From Chiua virens (lineage: Eukaryota; Basidiomycota; Agaricomycetes; Boletales; Boletaceae): 64,000 nucleotides of DNA. The position numbers were made by a program, and so were the translations under genes. The notes below the pieces were generated by a model, which was not told the DNA's origin, made no database searches, and worked only from the letters and a program-made list of their open reading frames with translations. Below are positions 24,325 through 36,397 of this stretch, piece by piece (within the stretch, counting starts at the first letter, position 1; each line of letters starts with the position of its first letter). The stretch spans positions 1,178,001 to 1,242,000 of the forward strand of contig JAHNUO010000011.1 of the NCBI GenBank assembly GCA_019787685.1, in the 5' to 3' direction.

Positions 24325-25750
24325 ATGCCCCAAGGTACTATGAGAGCGCTGTGGTACACCGAGGTCACACTGCCGATTATCCGATTGGTCGCGTCTCTGA
24401 TTATCATCGTTATCTAGCCACAAAATTTCGAGATCAAGGAGGTCCCGATACCCCAGGTCGGTGATGACGACGTACTTCTCAAAGGTGATTTCACGTGCTC
24501 GTACTCCGAGTCGACAGCGCGCTCACCTCGTTCGCAGTCTCGTGTTGTGGTCAGTCGAACACTGTCAGAGCTGATCCACGCAATACTCATCTCATCTAAC
24601 AGGTGTATGCGGCACTGATGCCCACATTCACGACGGCGAGTTCATCTCCAAATTCCCGGTAATGCTTCCTTTCGGATCAGTGTCGCTTATCAGATCCTTA
24701 TCTTACACTCTGGATCTAACAGTTGATTCCTGGCCACGAGTCCATTGGCACAGTGGTGGAAATGGGCAAGAATGTCAAGGGCTTTGATATTGGTGACCGC
24801 GCCGTCGCCGACGTAGGCATCACGGTTAGTGTACTTTTAACGAGATAGATAACGAAGGCACTGACATGTTCGATCCGATGATCTAGTGTGGTAATTGCTT
24901 CTTTTGTCGACGTGGGCGTTCCCTCCTCTGTGAAAATTTCAACGCACGGGGTGTCACGCTACCTGGTGGATTTGCCGAGTACATCGCATAGTAAGTTTAT
25001 TGCACATCATGATGTCCATCACGAGGCGATAATTCGCGGTCCAGCCAACAAAACAAACTTTACAAGATAAAGAACCTCACTGATGAAGAAGCAACTCTTC
25101 TGGAGCCCGCCGCTTGTGCTATTCATGGTCTCGATAGGCTGAATCCTCCAGTTGGTGCTGAGGTCCTCCTCATTGGTGCTGGTCCTACGGGCCTTATACT
25201 GGCTCAGCTCTTGAAGCTCAATGGCGCTGTCAAGGTCGTCATTGCAGCCAACAAGGGTGTCAAGATGGACATCGCCAAGCAGCTTGATGCTGGTGACGAG
25301 TACATTGAACTCGACCGCAAGGACCCTGACGCACAGTGGGCAAAGCTCAAAGCAGACAACCCGTACGGATTTGACATTGTTGTGGAGGCTACGGGTGTGG
25401 AAAAGCTTGCGAACGAAGCCATCAATTATGTGCGCAGGGGAGGAACGCTGATGGTATACGGCGTCTATGAGAACAAAGCCCTTGTACACTGGCCGCCGTC
25501 TAAGATCTTTGGTGATGAGATTACCGTGGGTTGGATCCATTGCACAAAAACGTTGTTCCTCACCTTCCCACCCTAGATCATCGGGTCTTTCTCGCAGACA
25601 TATTCTTTCCCTCGGGCGGTCGCCTACCTTGACAGTGGAAAAATCAGAGTGAAGGGCATGGTTACAGACATCTTCAAGTTGGAGGACTACCAGGGTGCAC
25701 TGGACAAGATGAAGAGCCGAGGGGCAGTGAAGATCGCGATCAAGCCTTGA
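24325..25750 (+). CDS. Zinc-dependent alcohol/polyol dehydrogenase (MDR family)
   Basis: Medium-chain dehydrogenase that oxidises a (poly)alcohol with NAD(P). The start is [13 protein letters not shown], then [20 protein letters not shown]. The catalytic zinc cysteine and substrate segment is [18 protein letters not shown], with the histidine in [14 protein letters not shown]. The structural zinc loop is [18 protein letters not shown]. After [15 protein letters not shown] comes the dinucleotide fold [20 protein letters not shown], then [16 protein letters not shown] and the C-terminal [20 protein letters not shown]. About 350 residues; all key zinc ligands are present. It resembles fungal D-arabinitol/sorbitol-type dehydrogenases, but the substrate is inferred. 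At least six short introns, including one of about 55 bp right after codon 13. The frame is intact. Confidence 0.9.
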
Positions 25751-26040
25751 GCAACGGCTAGGCAGGCCGCAGGAGTCAGGAAGACAATCAATGTTGTATT
25801 ATACCACCTTGCTAGCGAAAGAGATATGTATATTGTGGTGGTGTCGAATCAATCCGCTTGAAGTAAAATGAAGACGATTAATGAAGTTGAAGTTGTTGTT
25901 TACCTGTTCACAGGATGGTGCGAACTTGGGCCAACACCATGCGGTCAAATTGCTGGCAGTCGCGAATGAGTCTCGTGCCGAAGTCCTCTTGACAACCCAG
26001 GCGCTTGACACGACACTCTATGGGGAAAAGAAGTAGTCGG

Positions 26041-28153
26041 ATGGGCAATACCAGTTTGGTGAGTCCGTGGCTCTTAAAGTACAGATATCCATACTAAATC
26101 CATGCAAGCTTGTAGGAGAACCACTCGACGTTGAAGGATACCCACAAGCCCCTTCAGGACTTGACCTTGAACAGGTCCACGTCTACGTGAGGCATGGTAT
26201 GTACTTGTCCACCCACCCGACTGCTTTCTGTTGACCTGACCCGTGTTCTAGGTGAGCGGACTCCAGTGAGGACCCGCATGGCGGATCCACCTGCGTCCAT
26301 TCCCGAACACTGGCAGATGTGTTCTGTCGCGAGACGGTTCCGCGAGGCGGTGAACTCGACAACACCGAGCGAACCTGGTACTGAAGGGGTGTGGTTCAAG
26401 AGAGGAACAGAGATGTATGACGGGAAGACTATTGCGAATCTATGGTGCGCATGCATGCAAATACCAGGTTATCCGTAATTTTCTGACGTCCCTTTTCATG
26501 GTGGCATTTCGCAGTCTTTTGGGTGACTTGACGGACGTCGGGAAGGAGGTACTGCACCATTTACGCGTCGTCGTCTTCATTCGACCTGTTACTCAAATGG
26601 TCTACAGTCTACGTACAACTTCGGTGTCGCGTTGCGAAAGCTCTACGTTGATAGGTCGGTCGCATCAATATCGGGTTTGACGTCGGCTGACGCCTGCAGG
26701 CTCGGTTTTCTTCCCCGCACACTTGAGGACGACAACCAAGCTTATTTTCGGTGGGTTTGGACTTTCCCCTCCCGTCTCCTTCACTTGTTGACTATGTTGC
26801 ACTCGTCAAGGTCGACGAATGTCCCGCGGACGATCGAATCCCTTGAACATATCGTACATGGATTATACCCTCAGACACAATGTGCCGCTGGTGTCATACC
26901 CTCAATTCTGGTTAGGTATGTCTCGAGGATAAACGAAGGGAAAGAGACGATGACACACTTACAGGAACAAGGTAGACGAGAACATCGTTAGCAACATCTT
27001 ATCTTGCCCCCAACTTGGTTTTTTAGAATTGGCCTTCGCCAAAGGTGTGTCATAAACTCTGGAAGCATCACAAACTGCTCAAGCTTTGTCACAGCTGCTG
27101 CAGCTAGGTGGAATTCTCAACTGCAAACTCTGGACGGAAAATTATCGAAATATATTAATGGCAAGCCGATTCGTGTAGATGGATCACCCCGCGCGTCGGG
27201 AATTCTAGATACTGTGGGTTTTTGAAAGGCCTGCTCAGTTGTGCTGATGTAAAACTACATTCTAGGTTCGTTCGGCTGCAGCGCACGGAATCAAGGTCCC
27301 TGACGAATTTTGGGATCCGAAAGTGATCGACTTGATCGTGTGTCTTTATTTTTGAAGGATCAAAGGCTGACTGATCACGCGAATGGTTGGCTTGCAGGAA
27401 TCTGCGGTGGCAGACGAGTGGTTTACAAGTTCGTCCTTGCATTCTGACGTGCTGACTATGTACTGACTTGGGGTTGAAAACAGTCTGTAAAGTAAATTCC
27501 TAAGCTTGAAAGGCTTGAATCTCACCGATGTTTGATCGCACTCGACAGTTAAGACCGAGCAGGGTCGCCGTCTGGGCATGGGCCGACTCCTCGCAGAGAT
27601 GTCGACCAAGATGCAAACCAAGGTCGCACGAGGGGACAAGGATCCATTAAAGGTCCTTGTTTACAGTACGCATGACTCGACATTGGCTGCATTGTGCGGC
27701 ACGTTTGATGTGTTTGACGAAAAGTATGGTGTGCTTTCGCCTACACAATTTGTGACGGTGATACCTAACGTGCGTCGTGGCCTTTTTGTAAGGTGGCCAC
27801 CCTTTACGTCGTCCATGACTCTTGAACTCTTCAAGAAAGCGGGCCCGGAGAAAGGGTCCAAGTTGCAGAGCTTGTTGGGTGGATTATGGGATACCCGTTC
27901 GAGGGAGGAACACTGTATGTTCTTTACTCGGGTTCATGCGCACGCGTTATTGATGACTATGTCTTATTCCCGTTTAGATATTCGGATGCGATACAAGAAC
28001 CGAAACTTGGTCTTGCCTCTGTGTGCAAAAGAAGGGGACCACCTTCCCGGATCGCCGGAATTCTGTGCTTTCAGCGTGTTCAAACGGAGGGTGAAGGAGT
28101 TGACCCCTACTGACTGGAACGCGGAGTGCGCACGAGAAACATCAAGCTCGTAA
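26041..28153 (+). CDS. Histidine acid phosphatase (branch 2, ACP6-like)
   Basis: Phosphomonoesterase. The phosphohistidine motif RHGERTPVR is split by the intron near 26196-26252, and the proton-donor His-Asp lies in VYSTHDSTLAAL near 27665. Other family features are MCSVARRFREA, GTEMYDGKTIANL, LLGDLTDVG then STYNFGVALRKLYVDRLGFL, STNVPRTIESLEHIVHGLYP, and a C-terminal MRYKNRNLVLPLC then KEGDHLPGSPEFC. The start MGNTSL uses the ATG at 26041; splicing to LVGEPLDVEGYP at a CAAG acceptor keeps frame. About ten introns. The pattern matches intracellular lysophosphatidic-acid-phosphatase-like (ACP6) proteins better than secreted phytases, and no secretion signal is seen. The exact substrate is unknown. 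Confidence 0.85.
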
Positions 28154-28357
28154 AATAAGATATTAGGTGTATGTTCTTGGGATCCGACTAGGGGACACTA
28201 GTGTACTTGGTAACAACCTAGACCTCATCCTACAGGAATCATGCAGCTCCTATCGGAGTCTGAACCTTGTTTTGAAACTGCACAGTACACCATTCCCGGC
28301 GATTGCCGTGCTCAGGCATATCCTCAAGACTTGTCAACGCGAAAGCCAACGCCGACA

Positions 28358-29015
28358 ATGGTCAACATCCCAAAGTGAGTGGTCGACTTTATCCACGGAC
28401 TCATCTCACCCTGGATGACCGGCAGGACACGACGGACATGTAAGTTGTTCAGCAGAATCAGCGTCTGCTACATCGATGGCTCATTCTTTCTCAAGTCTGC
28501 AAGGGCAAGACGTGCAAGAAGCACACGTATGCGTCTGCCTCATTCATATCTTTCGAGCTCTCATCACTTTACTCTAGGCCCCACAAAGTGACGCAATACA
28601 AAAAGGGCAAAGATTCGCTATTCGCTCAGGGAAAGCGTCGTTACGACCGTAAACAATCAGGTTATGGTGGTCAGACGAAACCCGTCTTCCACAAAAAGGT
28701 AATGCAGAATCGTGAAGGCTAGCACTGTTCGAGGTCCCTCACACACTTTGTGTATCGATCGATAGGCCAAGACAACGAAAAAGGTCGTGCTCAGACTCGA
28801 GTGCAACGTGTGCAAGTACAAGATGCAGCTATCGTTGAAGCGATGCAAGCAGTACGTCGTCTCTTCACGGATGTCATCTTTAGTCGTGTTCTCACGCTTG
28901 CGTGCTAGCTTCGAGCTCGGTGGTGAAAAGAAGACCAAGGGTGCTGCCCTTCAATTCGTACGTGGTCACGATTTTGTTTGGGCGTTTTGTGTGTCTGATG
29001 CCGTGGTTTCAGTGA
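28358..29015 (+). CDS. RPL42: 60S ribosomal protein eL42 (L44/L36A)
   Basis: Structural protein of the large ribosomal subunit near the E site. Exons: 28358-28374, 28426-28439, 28496-28526, 28578-28698, 28766-28851, 28909-28957 and 29013-29015. They sum to 321 nt, that is 106 residues plus stop, the exact family length. The protein reads [20 protein letters not shown], continues with zinc-binding cysteines (TFCKGKTC and LECNVCKYK), and ends [17 protein letters not shown]. Residue 56 is proline (GGQTKPVF), the form associated with cycloheximide sensitivity in yeasts. Exon 2 is only 14 nt. The last intron sits directly before the stop codon, leaving TGA alone in the final exon. The frame is intact. 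Confidence 0.95.
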
Positions 29016-30704
29016 GCTATATGTCCTCGCCGTTCTGGTTTTGTGTCTTTTGTTATGTATCCACCACCGCACTATGACATGCAATCTACCCATGTGGTAT
29101 GCAGTGTACGCACTCGTGGGATAAGCGAGCTACCTGGGTGACGTGAGACATCGGATACGTCGTCCTCCGCTTCTCAAGGGCAGAACAGAATAGTTGGTTT
29201 TGTTGAAAATCCCACTCAGGCTCAAGTTTCAACCCAGATCCAAAGGCTGATTGAATCTACGACTGGGATCCTTACTCTCTTCTAGGTAGCTTGCATACGA
29301 GCATGACATAAAGTGTCTAATATTGGTATCCAAACGTCACTGGCAACCGGTACTCCGGTGTGCGTAGTGATCCTTTCACAAGTGCATCCTACGAATTCTT
29401 AAACCAAGAATGATTGACCCGAGTCACTTGCAGGTTTCCTGCAGACATCGGTTGACCAGATGGCCCTGTTTCTCTAGAGACCAGCATATGATTTCCAGCA
29501 TCGCGAGTTGTCATTATTCGCGTGGACCTCATCTTTCTTCTCGACGCATTGATGAACTTGATTACCGATCATTACTCACTAGGTGTTTGTGCTTCCATAG
29601 CACAACACAGCTTCAAGTTACGTCTTCACGCATCTTTCGTTTTATTGAGTTCGTCCTCCTATGCATCGCCATATGCTAGCCTAACCTATTGCTATGCTGA
29701 CAGACAATAAATAGCATGCTCACCGTAAACATTTTCCACCTTTGCTCCGGATTCGTCATCCAGCCTCGGTCCGAGTCCTTCTCTTCTCGAAGGATGATGA
29801 CACAGCGAGATAGTAAACCTCTAACCAGGTACAAGCGAACACAGAACGCGGGCCTTTCGTTTAACCGACGGCAGCCAGGCGATCAGCGGCTCAGAGGAAC
29901 GCCGCATAATCAACACATTGTCGATGGCATGGTCGAGGGATCTCGTTATTCATAATCGAGGGCGGTGCTGTGCTGTTCTCGGGAAGATAGCGTGCTGCGG
30001 CACCAGCACGCGAGGGTGAGAGGACGCGAAGCGGCTCGGCTGACGCAGCAAAAGTTGGTAGGTGACGATCGTGACCGTATTAGGCCTTGGGACAAAGACG
30101 ACCCGGAGGCGATGGCCATAATGTGTCGCCGCAGGTGTTTAGTTTGTGCCCGTGTTTGCCCGGATGGATAACACATCACGGGCCGCGACGTTACAACGGA
30201 TAACAACCGGGTTCGACCGTGTCGAATCTATGTATAGGTATACGAGATGATCGTGGATGTTTCCGCCCAGTACTATTTGTATGATTCCGAGGCGACGCAA
30301 TGAGTCCTTGGTTATCCCTGGAGGTGGTCCGAACACCGTATCAATGTTCAAAGATGTCGACCCATTCTAACCTGTTTGATATTGTACAAGGTCATTCGAG
30401 CGAATTTCACCAAGATCTTGAACCGACGATCGAAAAGTATATGTTATTATGCTGTGTATACCACAAGCCTTTGCATTCTTCATAGATCAACTATATCTAT
30501 CATGATTAAACATATACATAGCTACGCTTGTTAGGCTGGAATAACGAGAACACAGTAAGGAGCGCCGAAGTAAGAAAAAATTGTGACGAGGGCATTATGC
30601 ATCTCAAGCATACAGAGTGGATCCAATTGCGGAAGAAATTGAGTAAGATATAAAATTTTAAAACGCGAGAAACACCGTTAAATGATTGACCCAAATATAC
30701 AGAC
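29016..30704. other. 1.7 kb without a supported gene
   Basis: 3' flank of eL42 and 3' flank of the convergent disordered-protein gene. Open frames on both strands stay below 90 codons and look like chance translation. I see no repeats of note and no RNA-gene signature. Confidence 0.45.
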
Positions 30705-32695
30705 TCACGAAGATGTCGTCCATTGTGTGAGGCTCGGCAGGGTTCCTTTCCATTTAGAACTGGACCTGCCCATCCCGACATCGGAACCAGAGAAGACGCG
30801 ACTGTCTTCGTCTTCGTCTTCTTCGCCTTGGTTGGTCGACCATTTCCGGCCTCTGTTTCTGCCCCATGATGTATCTCCCCAATCTAGTCGGCCGGTTGGG
30901 GCTTCTCCAAACGGACTCCCTCGACCACTTCGAAGTGATCCGGGAAGTGGCGCACGGCGGCCACTAGACAACTGGGACAGCGGACGTTGGAGATGTTTTC
31001 GTAGACTGTGAATAGAATGTTGTCGCCGGGCAGGGACGAGCAAACGATCTAAATCAAGCTCCCCTTCGTCTTCTTCGTCATCGTCGTCATCGCTGTCGTC
31101 AGTCCATGTCCCATCGGGGTAGGCCTGTGCACTACCCTCCATTCCCCATCCACTCGAGTAGCGTTGAGGTGGTGCCATCCAGTCGTCGTTTTCTACCTTC
31201 GTTCGAGCGAGGGTCGGTACGACATCGGCATCCCGATCCTTTCCTCTCCGACGGTTCCTTAATCTGTCTTCCCTTTTTTTTCCGTTGCTCCTGACATTCG
31301 TGCGATCGTCACGAACGCCATTGCGTACTCGTGAACTCGCACGGGACGTGGGTGTGGAACGACACATGACCCTCGTGCAGGCCACTTGACCTGCACTCGT
31401 CGTCGCCTTCATATCCTGCACCTGTACACAAAGCAACGGCGGTTTCACGCCCCGTGTGTTTCCTCTTCCCCTCGCTTCCCGATTAGATTTGTCGGACGTT
31501 GCAGAACTCTCGTGTGTCGACACCGTTTTTGAAGTCCTTGTGGACGCGGCGTCCGACGTTAGAGCTGCCGGACCGCCGACCCCACTTAATAAAGCTTTGG
31601 TGACCGTTTCGAGCCAGTTTCGTGGGAGTGGTGGATGTACCTGATGTACATTATCGTCTTCTATAATAGCACGAGAACGGAATTCGTAGTCAGAATCCGC
31701 GATGTCATCTTCATCGTTGAGGATGGATGTGTGGCGCTCGCGTCCGAGCGCATGTGACCTAAGGGAAGCTTCCGATAGCGACGGGCGTTTGAGGAGTGGC
31801 TGTATATTTGGTGCTGATGCCATATGGCGGAGGTAAGCACGTGCATTAGGTGGATTTGGCTTAGTAGAAGGCTGTCTTGCTGAGTAATTATAAATTGTTG
31901 ATAGTGGCGGTTATTGTGGTGATGATGCGCCCTGTGATACGAATGCGATTGATGGGGGAGTCCCCGAGATGATTGATGGAGCTGGACGACTTGATACGCA
32001 TGTGCAGGGGTGCGTTGCGACGCGTCGGCAGATAGGTCAACACAAGTCCGGCGACGGACGCTGTCGGAGGAGCCTTTGCGGGAGAGAGAGGACATCGACG
32101 GAGCACGTTTGGCCTTGCAATCCTTGATGTGCGCTGTATGAGCGAGTGGTGAGGGTGGTGTCCATGCATGCAACGCCGACTGCGTCGAGTTGCCCTCCAA
32201 AGGGGCTGTCTCACACGACAAACTTGAACCCCGACTCACGAGCCCGGTGATGTAGTCAACGACAGCACCAACACTAGCGCGCACTGTGTTCGCCGCCCCG
32301 CCATCCTGCTTTTCTGCGGCTGATCGTGTATTGCGGTCTGCGTCGGGGGTGAAGACGCGGGTCTCTTTGTAGCCAGCTTCGCGGAGCAGATCCTCGAGGC
32401 GTTCGTATGTCTTGGAGGTGCCACGACGGTGGAGTGGTACCCTGCTGAGCGAGTCTGGATAGCGATTGGTCGGACGGCCTCTCTGGAGAGTCGACGAGGC
32501 TGGCGTCGAGGGTGGGAGCGTAGAATTCGACGTAGGATGTGCCGAGGTCGCGGAGTCGTCCAATGTGGGGAGGGGGGTACGAGGGGCGGTAGACTGCTGG
32601 GATAGGAGGTCGATTAGTCTGAGAAGTGGTCGAGATGAGTATATACGTACAATGTCAATTTGACGACCAACGCCTCGTGCAGGTGCGGCAGTCAT
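30705..32695 (-). CDS. Disordered Ser/Arg/Asp-rich protein, unknown function
   Basis: Start MTAAPARGVGRQIDI at 32695. A 54-nt intron (GTACGT...CTAAT...CCCAG, about 32605-32658) follows; it contains no stop and is a multiple of three, so the readable frame through it is misleading. The middle is low in complexity: YERLEDLLREAGYKETRVF near 32360, then Ser/Thr/Pro-rich sequence with one conserved-looking segment, NWLETVTKALLSG, near 31610. The C-terminal part holds a basic run (KKREDRLRNRRRGKDRDAD), an acidic run of Asp/Glu (31045-31100), a second acidic run near 30805, and the end SLTQWTTSS. One or two introns between about 31820 and 32000 connect two frames. No domain is recognised. Composition suggests a nuclear or scaffold role, but that is inference only. 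Confidence 0.62.
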
Positions 32696-33180
32696 GATAT
32701 CGATTTTTGCTTATGAAAAGTGAGGAGGGTCGGAGGCGCGGGGAAGGAGGGAGGAGGAGAGGACCTCCGAGCCGCGAGAGAGAGGAGTAGTGTGGAAGTA
32801 GAAGAGAAGAAAGAAATGATGATGAAGCTTTGAAGATGGGGTGGGTCATTTCACGCGTGACACAGGCACCGCTGGTGTGTCATTGTCACTTGACTTCATG
32901 TTAGATATTACTACCTACTCAACTTAACGCTACACCTGTCAATAGTCTCACTTTTCTTCTAAAACGATCGATTGTGTACCTCGGATCAGCTCGCCTATCC
33001 TGACGCTTTCTCAAGAATTATGTACAAGTCGGACCGATGACATATGCAATGTCATCATCACCTTGGGAGCCTTTGACCTCTCACGCGCACGCGACAGCAC
33101 GGGAAAGTTTACTCTTCAAGTTCACGTATGTCTCCTGGAATAGCCACATTCGCCCGCGGTTCGCGTGTCACCATAACCGA
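32696..33180. other. Upstream region of the disordered-protein gene
   Basis: This is the purine-rich (on plus strand; CT-rich on the coding strand) 5' region at 32700-32820, typical of a fungal core promoter, followed by unassigned sequence up to the first DUF6534 copy. Confidence 0.45.
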
Positions 33181-33189
33181 TCGTTCCTC

Positions 33190-34870
33190 AGTGCTTTTTC
33201 TTGAGTTGAGCCTTTTGAGTGGTCACATCAGTGTTTCCACGGGCCAAAGCTCGTTGACTCACATCGCAACTGGTAGGGTTGTCAGTTTATAGATAACGTG
33301 GAATAACATCAAGACACATACGCAACGTGTTGGTGTACAATTTGCTCTTGCACAGGTGAAACGGTAGCCTGAGATGTGATCACCGTGACGAATAACCGCA
33401 GGATCGCTTCTCTTACGAGTACAGCATAAGAGGGTTCACGAGATAACCCGCTATCACCCCGACTTGTATGACGGTAACAACGATCCCACGATTAAGCATA
33501 AAGAAAAACAATCTTCGGATCCGAGGCCTGGCTCTGTCCGGCTGTCGGTCAATCCACCTTTACTCCGCACCGCGAACTTACCTCCTGACCCCGCCAGGTG
33601 TTGACGCAAGGATGCGACAGAGGGTGACAGTGATGATGATGTCGCATACTGCGGCAAACACTTCTTCCAGACATGTTATGACCTCCCCTTAGCTTAGCGA
33701 GGAAATATCAAGTCAGCAAGGACACTCACAACCATTACAGCGGACGCCAGGTTCGTCAAGAATTTCAAAAACAATGCCTTTGCTATAGAGAATAAGCTCA
33801 CGCTCCGAGGAGGCTAAGATGATCCGTACTCAAACCAGCCCCTGTTGCGTGAGGTCATAATTCAAGTTACACTGGCATCTTCCCCGACCTGTGGACGCAC
33901 CTAGTCCTACGACAGCAACGACGACCTGGGCGAATCCAGTTTAGCCGACAGCGTGACAGCGATAACATTTTGACAAACTGACAATCAACAGTGGTACTAG
34001 CCTCTGAAAGCGCATCGATACAGGGTATTGTCGCATAACTTTATGACCTGTTTAGAAGTGCCACAGCAAAATGGTCTGTTTGTTTGCTCACTCAAGTGTA
34101 TCCTGCTAGCAAAGAAAATTTGCACACTTGAAGAGGGTTTTAGCAACCAGTATTTAGAAGCCTTATGCACATACGTCGCCGTGATGATACACGTCGTTGC
34201 GGATTCTAACCACCATGCACTAACGATGGTCGAACGCGTCACTTGAAGGTTATGGTAGGTTGGTCACTCACTCAGGAATGAATTCCATAACATCATAATT
34301 ACCATAGTTTTCAAGCTACAAATATTCTAGCGCGTTAGTATTGAGACACGACGAATGTATATGTCACGGTCACTTACAAAATAGAAATACATTGTCATCG
34401 ACATCAACATGGTATCGAATGTATCGAAAACCCTAAAGTGACTTCAGAACTGGTCCACCGAGTCTCGTTTGGATTTTACCTACACGACTGCGATGACCTG
34501 CATGAGATCAACATTCAATAGTATCTCATGCCTCGCGAGGGACTGTGACATCAATACGAACTAGCGCTTGGAAAAGAAACGCGTCTTTGCTCCGGGCAAG
34601 ATATATGAACGTCTGAACATAGGTGGTTCCAAGAAGCCTAATCCCAGCGACATATAGGTTAGACGCTGTCGAGGAACTGTGTCTCACTCACATTGTAGCC
34701 ACCACGAAGCCTGGCGCTCATGTTGAACATCATGATAACCCATTTACCAGACCAGAAGAGAATTGCTCACTCCAATACATCGGGCCAAAAAATACCGCCA
34801 GCGAGGTCATTGATCACGAAATTCGAAGAGGTGTCCTTCACGGACGCAGGGGTCGAAATGGACGGTTGTT
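33190..34870 (-). CDS. DUF6534 membrane protein, copy 1 (diverged)
   Basis: One of two related minus-strand genes. Pieces in order: an N-terminal segment containing VKDTSSNFVINDLAGGIF near 34790-34850; a polytopic segment near 34380-34440 with VFDTFDTMLMSMTMYFYF; FAAVCDIIITVTLCRILAST then PGGVR near 33590-33680; and LFFFMLNRGIVVTVIQVG near 33450-33520. These match the DUF6534 pattern of a helix pair with 'CD..i..sL...l..s..G', then 'N.G....v'. The corresponding blocks in copy 2 lie about 3.55 kb to the right. Exon borders are hard to fix and several stops interrupt simple joins, so this copy may be decayed, or hit by indels. Function unknown. Confidence 0.55.
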
Positions 34871-35199
34871 CCCTGGTGACTACGATACACCTTGGCCGCA
34901 GTCAGTGGGAAAGGATGTGCTGATTCAGGGTTCATGCTGCAAGGTCCAAGTACTTGTATGAAGGCGATTGCAGGGACGCAAAGAATGTACTATCTGGATG
35001 GTGGCGGTGTTCAGGTTGGACTCGGAGTGCGTTGTCATCTCACGGTGCACATATGGCGAGATAGGGTTCTGCAGGACCCATTCTTTTGTAGCTTGAGAGA
35101 GCTTTCGACGAATCGAAAATGGGAGACCGGTATACGTGACTTGGAAGTTGCACTATGGAGAGCTTGTGAGGATATTTCGAACCAAACACTGGAGTGACC

Positions 35200-36397
35200 C
35201 GAGTCAAGTTGTACTAGCTGAAGGAATTCCGGAAATAGTCCTATTTCCCGGACCGGAGCCTATAGTACGACCATCTATGCATAGTAGATTTTTATCAAGT
35301 CATTGATGGGCCGACTACAGTGTAGTCAGAATCTGAATTGAATGCATTTATTTGGATCCGACGTACTGCCTCGACAGGAACGAAGTTCCAAGTTCACGAG
35401 ACACGATTGGTCCACTCAAGTTGATGAGATCGTGAATCTCCTGGGAATCCGAAGTTGCAAAGATCTACCTATATAAGGTAGAGCCTACTCTAGTACTTAC
35501 TAGTGATTGATTCAATGAATTCCCTCGAAAAACGTACATCAGAAAGGGTCGCTGATACTTTTACCCCGCTCCTGGAGTTTCCCGAATCCCATGCGAACGT
35601 TAAAGTCGGAAACCAGTCAACTGACCAGTGGCCCTTCAATCGAATGATGCGGTGCTTTATGTAAATCGGACTGATTCAGACAACGTCTTTAATAGTCCAG
35701 GTTGTGGTACTAACACTGAGAGTTGTCAACAGTATGATCAAAAGTTGCGGCTGAGTTGACGAAGCACAAATAAAGGCTTATAATGCTGTGTATGGCAGTA
35801 GCAATCTGTCTCCAGTCGCCATGATATCAAAGAGACAGCATTACAACCGAACCTTACATAACAGATGCAGTGCTCTCTGTGAGCCATCACAAAGAGGTGA
35901 GATGTAAAAGCTATCGCAGGATCCTCTGAGTCGATGTCTGCACGCTCCTGCGGGGTTTGCTTGGTTGACTCGGCGAAATGACCATACATTAATCTCCGTA
36001 GGGATCCAATTGGAATGAAGGCTAACTTCGGCCACAAACACCCTTTGGTCTCATTGTATGTAATAGGGTTTCGTGTCCGTGTTCAGCGGAGGATAGCGCA
36101 AGACAACACCTCGGAGTATCGCAACGTTACAGTGAAGTAAACGCCAAGAACCCGGATCTGCAGTAATTGCTGGACTGTGCATCACGGCACTGCCTACAAA
36201 ACGTAGTGACGTGAGCATTCGTGGACGAGAGGAAACCCAACTACTTGGCAGTCTTACTCTCCAGCTCTTCTTGGGCTCATGCGGAGTTAGACGCTTGGTT
36301 GGGCGTCACCCAATGCTCCCGAGCCCAAACGCAGGCGATGACCATCCAGGACGAGATTGAATAAGAACGCGATCAGATTCAGAATGAAAAAAGCGTG
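35200..36397. other. Spacer between the two DUF6534 copies
   Basis: No supported gene. A frame at 34892-35197 resembles weakly a frame at 38617-38811 that sits at the same place relative to copy 2, suggesting the duplication extends beyond the gene itself. The remaining frames are short. Confidence 0.4.

Noticed and set aside
30682..31300. Plus-strand Ser/Pro-rich frames opposite the disordered-protein gene
   Set aside because: They are the reverse complement of the Asp/Glu and Arg runs of the minus-strand gene.
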